From assembly GCA_964510495.1 (NCBI GenBank), contig CAZECR010000028.1, forward strand, positions 1 to 15,052: DNA of 15,052 nucleotides, read 5' to 3'. The notes beneath the pieces were generated by a model, which worked only from the letters and a program-made list of their open reading frames with translations, searched no databases and was not told the DNA's origin. The translations under genes and the position numbers were made by a program. Shown piece after piece: positions 1-4,529 of this stretch. This DNA comes from CAZECR01 sp964510495 (GTDB lineage Bacteria; Patescibacteriota; Patescibacteriia; Magasanikbacterales; GWA2-37-8). The first letter of the stretch is position 1. Every line of letters begins with the position of its first letter.

Positions 1-427
1 CTTCCACCACCTTCTTCATCCCCTCCATCACACTTTCCCAATTCTTCACCGAATGATCGCGTCCGTCTTCGTTCGCAAAGCCAGTTTGCGTATACGTAAG
101 CGTCGTGGTGTCGCCGTTACCTTCCAGCTCAAACGTCAGGTGACTATAATTTTCCGGTACATCAGGCAACTTTGAGAAAGCGCTCCAGTACGTATATTCA
201 AATTTTTTATTTGGCTGAAGGGTGATGATTTTCGCTTTGTCTTCGTAGGTTTGGTCATTGTACTCGCCGCGGAAAAATAAATCACTGCCTTCTTTCCAAT
301 CCGAAACAGCGTTCGTTCCAAAAAGATATTGTTTAATTTTTTCCGGGTTAACGAGTGCATCCCACACTTTTTCAACAGGAGCATTAAAAACTACGGTATT
401 GGTAGCGGTAAGATTGTTATTCATCAT
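1..427 (-). CDS. SRPBCC / AHSA1-like protein, 3' end cut by window edge
   Basis: The frame begins at two adjacent ATG codons (425-427 and 422-424) and runs off the left edge after 142 residues without a stop. The N-terminus (APVEKVWDAL, then NPEKIKQYLFG) is the first strand and helix of the START/Bet v1-like helix-grip fold of the AHSA1 (COG3832) group. Later residues (FEYTYWSAF, LTYTQTGF, the final WESVMEGMKKVVE) match the rest of that family, which usually has 140-160 residues, so little is missing. Members bind hydrophobic ligands or partner proteins; the exact role here is unknown. It lies 50 bp downstream of a second SRPBCC gene on the same strand and is probably a diverged tandem duplicate. 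No SD lies at the usual distance from the ATG. Confidence 0.85.
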   Translation of the reverse strand, partial: MMNNNLTATNTVVFNAPVEKVWDALVNPEKIKQYLFGTNAVSDWKEGSDLFFRGEYNDQTYEDKAKIITLQPNKKFEYTYWSAFSKLPDVPENYSHLTFELEGNGDTTTLTYTQTGFANEDGRDHSVKNWESVMEGMKKVVE

Positions 428-477
428 ATTGCTAACGTTAAGAATAAATCCCCTTTAGGCACTGTAACCCTGCCGCT

Positions 478-936
478 TTACTTTGTCGAGTGCTCGGCTA
501 ACTCTTTAATTTTTGGCAAAACACGTTCCCAGATTTCAGCAGACATACGGCAATACTTTTCGCCCTCGGGTAAGACGGAAAAATCTCCGTGCAAAATATG
601 CAGCATCGTTACTCCAAGATTTTCATGGAGCTCATAGGTAATACCATCGTCTTCGGAAAATTTCATTTTTTCACTGCGCGTATCAGCGACAGTGTAGCGA
701 AGCAGTTTAAGTGGCTCGAGCTTGGTAACATTCCCTTCCACAATTACTGTGCCGTCCTCGGCTTTCCATTCTACCCTGTCCCCCATGCCCCAAGCAGATT
801 CAATATGGAACGTGGGCCCGCCGCTCGAAAATTCTTGTGCCCACACCGCAGTACACGCAGGGTTGGTAAGTGCATCCCAAACTTTCGTAGCCGGCGCGTT
901 GATTTCGATTGTTTTGTCGACAAAAAGTTTCGGCAT
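478..936 (-). CDS. SRPBCC / AHSA1-like protein
   Basis: This complete 152-aa protein opens with a beta strand and the motif APATKVWDALTNP, the signature start of AHSA1/polyketide-cyclase-like SRPBCC proteins. It continues with alternating strands (GDRVEWKAEDGT, LEPLKLLRYTV, GVTMLHILHGDFS) and ends in the long C-terminal helix (WERVLPKIKELAEH) that closes the ligand cavity. The length is normal for the family. The family name comes from the Hsp90 ATPase activator Aha1, but most bacterial members have no proven chaperone link. It starts 11 bp after the J-domain gene and is followed 50 bp later by a second SRPBCC gene, so the three are probably co-transcribed. The ATG has no SD; the upstream bases are A/T-rich. 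Confidence 0.88.
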   Translation of the reverse strand: MPKLFVDKTIEINAPATKVWDALTNPACTAVWAQEFSSGGPTFHIESAWGMGDRVEWKAEDGTVIVEGNVTKLEPLKLLRYTVADTRSEKMKFSEDDGITYELHENLGVTMLHILHGDFSVLPEGEKYCRMSAEIWERVLPKIKELAEHSTK

Positions 937-947
937 AAAAATAAAAA

Positions 948-1835
948 TTATTGTCGTCCAATTGCATTCAGCATATTAATTGCGGTCTGTTTCTTAGCCT
1001 GATCTTTCTTGTCTTCAGGTTTATATAACTCAAGCATGTTAACCAGCTTATCCCGTTTGAGCAAAAGTTCACGGAACTGTTTATTTCCCTCTGAAGTTAA
1101 AAAAGCGGCTTCAGCTTCTTTACTATACTCAGCAGCATTTGTTGTAAAATAATCACGGAGTGCTCCTGATAGATAATCTCGGATTTTTTCACGCAAATTA
1201 AGTTTTTCACTTACCCCACCTTCTTCACCCCAAACATCCTTAATTCTTTTAAGAGCCCGTACAATTCCCCGGGAATACTGTTCCATTTTTTGTCCGGAAA
1301 AAACCAGCGACGTACCAGCGTCGTTGTCATGTGTGGTAACAAACTCATGCCCTGAAAAACGTTCTTCAATTTTTAGTGGACGATTAAACCCCAGTTCTTG
1401 CATCATTGCCGTTGCTTTTTCTTGGCTGGACTCGCTCGTGAAATGCTCTTCAAAAAAAGCCTGCTCATCTTTAGGAAGCGTATCGTAATTACTCGGTTTA
1501 TAATTAAATACTTTTCCTGGACCATTTTCCCATTCATGTACGATTTTTTGAGTTAACTTTTCGGCCAAGGCAATATTGTATTCTTTTCGTTTTGCATCAT
1601 CCATTAAGCATTTATATGCTTCTCCTGCTTCTTTGAACAATTCTTCCATCCTCTTTTGTTCAACCGCAGATTTATCTGTATGTTTATCAGGGTGGGCCGC
1701 TTTGGCAATAGTGCGATAGGCTTGTTTCACTTCTTCTGGTGAAGCAAACAGTTCAACACCTAAAACTTCATAATAATGTTGAGGTTGAGAATTTTTTGCT
1801 TCAGGAATGTGGTGAGCTTCAGGATTTCCTCGCAT
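948..1835 (-). CDS. J-domain (DnaJ-like) protein with unassigned C-terminal region
   Basis: This 295-aa protein has a J-domain at about residues 20-88: YYEVLGVE, then the helix-II/III loop with the HPD triad at residues 48-50 (AAHPDKH), and the helix-III region YKCLMDDAKRKEYN. The HPD triad stimulates the Hsp70 (DnaK) ATPase. There is no Gly/Phe linker, no CxxCxGxG zinc motif and no recognisable DnaJ C-terminal domain, so it is not canonical DnaJ. Residues 95-295 are charged and mostly helical and I do not recognise them; they may bind a specific client. It is first in a unit with two SRPBCC genes. A promoter lies at 1863-1891, and the predicted leader of about 20 nt has no SD before the ATG. 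Confidence 0.85.
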   Translation of the reverse strand: MRGNPEAHHIPEAKNSQPQHYYEVLGVELFASPEEVKQAYRTIAKAAHPDKHTDKSAVEQKRMEELFKEAGEAYKCLMDDAKRKEYNIALAEKLTQKIVHEWENGPGKVFNYKPSNYDTLPKDEQAFFEEHFTSESSQEKATAMMQELGFNRPLKIEERFSGHEFVTTHDNDAGTSLVFSGQKMEQYSRGIVRALKRIKDVWGEEGGVSEKLNLREKIRDYLSGALRDYFTTNAAEYSKEAEAAFLTSEGNKQFRELLLKRDKLVNMLELYKPEDKKDQAKKQTAINMLNAIGRQ

Positions 1836-1862
1836 AACAATAAAAATATATTCTAGACTCGT

Positions 1863-1891
1863 ATTCTAACACCAAAAGTAAACCTCCTCAA
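1863..1891 (-). promoter_or_regulatory. Promoter of the J-domain / SRPBCC operon
   Basis: On the minus strand a -35 TTGAGG (1886-1891) lies 17 bp from a -10 TAGAAT (1863-1868), and the TG of an extended -10 precedes the -10. Transcription should start near 1856, about 20 nt before the J-domain ATG. The -35 region also contains an SD-like GGAGG, which would matter only if a longer transcript exists. Confidence 0.6.
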
Positions 1892-2004
1892 GAAAAATCG
1901 CTCATCCTAGTGGGCATTGTGTTTTTTAAGAATAAAAAATGAGCATTCTTACTATTTAAAAATATCTAAATGGCTAATTTTAGCCAAAATAACCCAAAAG
2001 GGTC

Positions 2005-2033
2005 TTGACAAAACCCCTATTTTGTGCTATGCT
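2005..2033 (+). promoter_or_regulatory. Strong promoter of the 172-aa membrane-anchored protein gene
   Basis: A perfect -35 TTGACA (2005-2010) is separated by 17 bp from a -10 TATGCT (2028-2033), with a TG one base upstream of the -10 (extended -10). Transcription should start near 2040, giving a leader of about 147 nt. Confidence 0.75.
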
Positions 2034-2100
2034 CGCTTGTCGAATTATGAAGCTGTAATAGCCCCATTAATTTGATACATGCTCATTGAAGCACGATCTG

Positions 2101-2142
2101 AGCGGTGAACTTGGTTAACGCTCGTTAGTCGAGTCCACCGCT
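2101..2142 (+). other. Long leader hairpin (19-position stem, 4-nt loop)
   Basis: Bases 2101-2119 pair with 2124-2142 around a 4-nt loop (2120-2123). Of 19 positions, 15 are Watson-Crick pairs, 3 are G-U pairs and 1 is an A-C mismatch (2108/2135). It lies in the predicted 5' leader, 44 nt before the start codon, and has no U-tract, so it is not an intrinsic terminator. It could stabilise the mRNA, bind a protein or be part of a cis-regulatory RNA. I do not recognise it as a known riboswitch or T-box. Confidence 0.75.
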
Positions 2143-2172
2143 ACGATTCCAAAAACACTCCGTTCATATCCA

Positions 2173-2179
2173 GAGGGGG
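2173..2179 (+). promoter_or_regulatory. Strong Shine-Dalgarno site fixing the start of the 172-aa protein
   Basis: GAGGGGG lies 7 nt upstream of the ATG at 2187. It is one of only two clear SD sequences before genes in the window; the other precedes the histidine phosphatase gene. Confidence 0.7.
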
Positions 2180-2186
2180 TTTACCC

Positions 2187-2705
2187 ATGGCCGACGACCA
2201 GACCGGACCGATCAAGCGCCTCACTAAACTGTACAGCAACAGGAAGGGCCCGGGCGAGCCCGACTACTACTTCCCCCTGGGAGGAGAGAACGTCGAGGCC
2301 ACCGAGCCCCCGCCGCGCCTGTACGTCCAGGGACGTGAGACCCAGCAGTTGGGGCGCGTCGAGGTCAGCACGACCGCCCAGACGCAGCTCATGACGACGG
2401 TCAATCCCAAGCACAAGACCGATGTGATCGAAGATGAGGCCGTGGAGAAACTGAGGCAGAGGATGCAAGAGCTATCCTCTACCCGGCCGATGCCCATCCT
2501 AGCCACCCGGCAGATGCCCGCGGCCACAGCACCTCTCCCCACCATCGCTCTGGCGGCGACCGTACCCGTGCGTCACTCCAGTGACACGCGCAAGATCCGC
2601 CGCACAAACATCTGGTTCACCCAGGCCCAGTGGTGCGTTCTCTGGGCGGCCATGATCATGGCCGCCATCGCTCTCGGCGGTCTCCTGAGGCGCGTCGCAC
2701 ACTAG
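2187..2705 (+). CDS. Unrecognised 172-aa protein with C-terminal membrane anchor; GC-rich gene
   Basis: I do not recognise this protein. Residues 1-145 are polar and rich in Pro, Thr, Arg and Glu and probably partly disordered. They include a proline-rich stretch (EPPPRL) and a short helical acidic/basic segment (EDEAVEKLRQRMQEL). A basic patch (RKIRR) precedes a hydrophobic segment at about residues 148-166 (LWAAMIMAAIALGGLL), followed by RRVAH. There is no N-terminal signal peptide, so it should be a tail-anchored membrane protein with its bulk in the cytoplasm. Codons end almost always in G or C; hand-counted lines have 60-70% GC against about 35-45% in neighbouring genes. It has its own promoter, structured leader, SD and terminator. 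The G/C-ending codons, SD and promoter support real coding. The GC contrast suggests transfer from a GC-rich donor. Confidence 0.75.
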   Translation: MADDQTGPIKRLTKLYSNRKGPGEPDYYFPLGGENVEATEPPPRLYVQGRETQQLGRVEVSTTAQTQLMTTVNPKHKTDVIEDEAVEKLRQRMQELSSTRPMPILATRQMPAATAPLPTIALAATVPVRHSSDTRKIRRTNIWFTQAQWCVLWAAMIMAAIALGGLLRRVAH

Positions 2706-2747
2706 CGCACCTCCCCTGTCTTCCCCACGGACGCGGCGGAGGACTTC

Positions 2748-2808
2748 CCACTCCGTCCGCTCTATCACTTGTCTCAAAATACTTTAGGCCAGTGATAGGG
2801 CGGAGTGG
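2748..2808 (+). other. 3' untranslated hairpin of the 172-aa gene
   Basis: CCACTCCG (2748-2755) pairs with CGGAGTGG (2801-2808) and CTATCACT (2762-2769) with AGTGATAG (2791-2798). The two 8-bp stems are stacked across an asymmetric internal loop. It lies between the stop codon and the terminator. A competing 6-bp stem (2728-2733 with 2754-2759) would use part of the left arm. It may protect the mRNA 3' end or be a remnant of the donor's flanking DNA. Confidence 0.6.
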
Positions 2809-2824
2809 ACAAACGCACTATACT

Positions 2825-2856
2825 AAAAAACTCACCCTACTAAAGGTGAGTTTTTT
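2825..2856. terminator. Bidirectional terminator between the 172-aa gene and dsbB
   Basis: CTCACC (2831-2836) pairs with GGTGAG (2845-2850) around an 8-nt loop, with six A before and six T after. It therefore works as a hairpin plus U-tract on both strands. It serves the rightward 172-aa gene and the leftward dsbB-like gene, whose stop codon is 11 bp away. Confidence 0.88.
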
Positions 2857-2866
2857 AATTTCGGTT

Positions 2867-3313
2867 TTAAACTGCGGCTGGTTCAAGATTCGGTTCTTTT
2901 TTATACGTAGCCGCGATAATTAAACAGATTGTGATAATCGTAAACGCCACGAATGAAAGAAATGGAATAGTGACAAAACCGAACCATTCAAAAAATTTCG
3001 TCGTGCACGAAACTCCAAGGGTACACGGAGCAAGGCTCTCGGGTATAATCCCGTAATACAATAAATTGTGATAGATCGAAATTCCCAATCCCGCCAATGA
3101 GAATGGTAATGCGTAGCGAACAACCTTGGCATCTTTTTCAACAAAACCTACCAATAAAATAACCACCAGCGGATACATGGCAATGCGCTGATACCAGCAC
3201 AGCAGGCACGGCGGCAACTTCATGACTTCACTAAAATACAAACTCGTCATCATGGCCACAAACGCCTGACCAAAGGCGACATACAAAACGTTTTTTTGGA
3301 TAAATTTTTTCAT
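2867..3313 (-). CDS. dsbB: DsbB/BdbC-family thiol-disulfide oxidoreductase
   Basis: This 148-aa integral membrane protein has four hydrophobic segments. After the first helix is the redox pair in PCLLCWYQR (CxxC followed by W and QR, the DsbB hallmark). A second pair, in APCTLGVSC, lies in the loop between helices 3 and 4. DsbB proteins reoxidise a DsbA-like thioredoxin-fold partner and pass the electrons to quinone, so that exported proteins can form disulfides. No DsbA-like gene is in the window. The size fits the short BdbC/DsbB type. The gene has its own promoter and ends at a bidirectional terminator, so it is monocistronic. Its low GC and lack of an SD match the native genes, unlike the GC-rich genes on both sides. 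Confidence 0.9.
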   Translation of the reverse strand: MKKFIQKNVLYVAFGQAFVAMMTSLYFSEVMKLPPCLLCWYQRIAMYPLVVILLVGFVEKDAKVVRYALPFSLAGLGISIYHNLLYYGIIPESLAPCTLGVSCTTKFFEWFGFVTIPFLSFVAFTIITICLIIAATYKKEPNLEPAAV

Positions 3314-3318
3314 AGCAC

Positions 3319-3336
3319 AGTATTTTTAAAAATACT
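3319..3336. repeat. 18-bp perfect palindrome in the dsbB leader
   Basis: AGTATTTTTAAAAATACT is a perfect palindrome that ends 5 bp before the dsbB start codon and lies downstream of the predicted transcription start. It could be a repressor operator or chance in AT-rich DNA. Confidence 0.4.
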
Positions 3337-3349
3337 TTTTACACCAACA

Positions 3350-3378
3350 AGTGTACGCCTTAATCTTATAAAGATCAA
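3350..3378 (-). promoter_or_regulatory. Promoter of dsbB
   Basis: On the minus strand a -35 TTGATC (3373-3378) and a -10 TACACT (3350-3355) are 17 bp apart. Each matches consensus at 4 of 6 positions. Transcription should start near 3343, about 30 nt before the ATG. Confidence 0.5.
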
Positions 3379-3391
3379 ACTACCTTTATTC

Positions 3392-3438
3392 AAAAAAGAA
3401 GAAGCCCTACTCACCTTTGTGCGAAGGTTTTCGGGCTT
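3392..3438 (-). terminator. Terminator of the histidine phosphatase gene
   Basis: On the minus strand AAGCCC (3433-3438) pairs with GGGCTT (3402-3407). Inside is a nested stem ACCTT/AAGGT (3424-3428 with 3413-3417). The T-rich tract CTTCTTTTTT (3392-3401) follows. It lies about 16 bp downstream of the stop codon and upstream of the dsbB promoter. Confidence 0.75.
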
Positions 3439-3454
3439 TGACGTGATCGATGGA

Positions 3455-4413
3455 TCACTGATTGATGAGGCGCGGTACCTGGCCGACGATGGACAGGAGA
3501 TCGTCGTTCGAGAACTTGGGTCGACGGATCTCGCGCCACTCTCGCGAGAAGTTCTCGTCGCCCGCGCGGATCATCCGCATCCAGCTGAGGTAGGGCGAGA
3601 TCTCGCCGTTCTCCGGGTTGGAGCGCGAGTAGTGGATGATCTGCCCGTTATGGATCTTGTCGGCCTCGTCCTTCGAGGTATCGAGTCTGATCCATTCCTC
3701 GGTCGGCATACGTTCGAGGCGCATCCGAAAGGCCCACATCACCTCGCCGTGACAGACGATCACGACGCGCTTGCCCTCGCACTCCCGGTGGAGCGTGCCC
3801 AGCACGCGATCGATTCGCATGTTGACATCTGCCACCGACTCGCCGCCTGGCGGCTTCCAGAACAGGGTGCTGCGGTCCCATCGCTCGAGCTCGCTGGCGT
3901 ACTCGGTGGTGAGCACGCTATACGGCACGACATCGAGGAGCCCCCGATCCCGCTCGCGCAGGTAGAGTTCGCGCAGCCAGGCAGCACCCTTGAGGCCGAG
4001 ATGGGCTGCGGTCTCGAGTGCCCGGATGTATTCGCTGGTGTAGCAACGATCGAAGGACGGCATGTTGCCTCGAAGCCAGGCACCCGCAGCTTCAGCGTCG
4101 CGAATTCCCTTGTCGCTGAGACGCCATCTGGAACTGTGACGCTGCAGAAACTCCTCCGTGTAGTGACGGTCGTCACCCTTCTTCTTTGAAGCTTTCACNN
4201 NNNNNNNNNNNNNNNNNNNNNNNNNNNNNNNNNNNNNNNNNNNNNNNNNNNNNNNNNNNNNNNNNNNNNNNNNNNNNNNNNNNNNNNNNNNNNNNNNNGC
4301 AGAAACTCCTCCGTGTAGTGACGGTCGTCACCCTTCTTCTTTGAAGCTTTCACAGCCACGTTACCCTCTGATTCGCCGTGGCGAACCAGAACAAGATCCC
4401 TTGGCATCGACAT
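3455..4413 (-). CDS. Histidine phosphatase (phosphoglycerate mutase-like), split by a false assembly gap; GC-rich
   Basis: Joining the two parts through the 55 bp they share gives one continuous frame of 267 aa. The catalytic LVRHGESEGN puts the phospho-accepting histidine at residue 12. SEYIRALETA (Arg79) is the conserved phosphate-binding segment, GGES lies near residue 138, and VIVCHGE holds the second histidine (residue 170). All landmarks of the histidine phosphatase superfamily are present. The substrate cannot be told; members act on sugar phosphates, phosphoproteins or nucleotides, so this need not be a phosphoglycerate mutase. As scaffolded, overlap plus gap shift the frame, and automatic calling would give two fragments. 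The codons are GC-rich (60-72% in hand-counted lines), the stop is TGA, and a strong SD precedes the ATG, all unlike the native genes. Confidence 0.88.
4144..4353. repeat. 55-bp exact duplication flanking the N gap (assembly overlap)
   Basis: Bases 4144-4198 and 4299-4353 are identical over 55 bp and directly abut the two sides of the N run. This is what two contig ends look like when they share a k-mer-length overlap that the assembler did not merge. Collapsing the overlap restores the reading frame of the histidine phosphatase gene. Confidence 0.93.
4199..4298. other. Scaffold gap (100 N), probably false
   Basis: Exactly 100 N is a placeholder for unknown length. Given the identical flanks, the true gap is probably absent (an overlap of 55 bp). 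Confidence 0.95.
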
Positions 4414-4419
4414 CGTTTT

Positions 4420-4424
4420 CCTCC
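4420..4424 (-). promoter_or_regulatory. Shine-Dalgarno site of the histidine phosphatase gene
   Basis: GGAGG on the minus strand lies 6 nt before the ATG at 4413. It selects that ATG over the in-frame ATG two codons later. Confidence 0.75.
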
Positions 4425-4440
4425 AGCAATAATTTAGCCT

Positions 4441-4470
4441 TATGTAAGCATATTTTTACCAAAAAGTCAA
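4441..4470 (-). promoter_or_regulatory. Promoter of the histidine phosphatase gene
   Basis: On the minus strand a -35 TTGACT (4465-4470) is followed after 18 bp by TACATA (4441-4446); TTACAT, one base nearer, is an alternative -10 with a 17-bp spacer. The predicted leader is short (about 20 nt) and contains only the SD. Confidence 0.6.
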
Positions 4471-4490
4471 TGGTTACCCCTAAAAATCTA

Positions 4491-4529
4491 ATAAAAAAAT
4501 TGAGCGTGTAGTACGCTCAATTTTTTTAT
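4491..4529. terminator. Long palindromic bidirectional terminator
   Basis: Bases 4491-4507 are perfectly complementary to 4513-4529. The GC core TTGAGCG/CGCTCAA is flanked by runs of seven A and seven T, with a 5-nt loop. It overlaps the stop codon of the 983-aa surface protein gene, whose transcript it should end, and it insulates the histidine phosphatase promoter from read-through. Confidence 0.88.

Larger units (their letters stand above)
1836..2186. other. Divergent intergenic region (351 bp)
   Basis: This gap separates the leftward J-domain operon from the rightward 172-aa gene and holds their divergent promoters. Between the promoters, 1892-2004 is AT-rich and I see no gene in it. It has small inverted repeats: TGGCTA/TAGCCA (1971-1976 and 1981-1986), ACCC/GGGT around 1993-2003, and AAGAAT/ATTCTT (1928-1933 and 1945-1950). 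None has the U-tract of a terminator. The right part is the structured leader of the 172-aa gene. Confidence 0.6.

Noticed and set aside
589..1002. Plus-strand open frames of 85-137 codons over the SRPBCC gene
   Set aside because: They run antisense to a well-supported SRPBCC protein and their translations resemble no protein family.
1869..1892. SD-like GAGGAGG on the minus strand followed by a short TTG/GTG frame overlapping the J-domain start
   Set aside because: It coincides with the -35 element and would lie upstream of the predicted transcription start. No independent evidence of translation.
2181..2777. Three minus-strand open frames (92-95 codons) over the 172-aa gene
   Set aside because: They lack SD and promoter signals, and the G/C-ending codon pattern is clear only in the plus-strand frame.
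3296..4189. Open plus-strand frame of 297 codons opposite the histidine phosphatase gene
   Set aside because: GC-rich genes often leave the opposite strand open. The minus-strand frame has the RHG and CHGE motifs, promoter, SD and terminator, while this frame has none and spans the phosphatase terminator.
4199..4298. A mobile element or true insertion hidden in the N run
   Set aside because: The identical 55-bp ends and restored frame are fully explained by an unmerged contig overlap.
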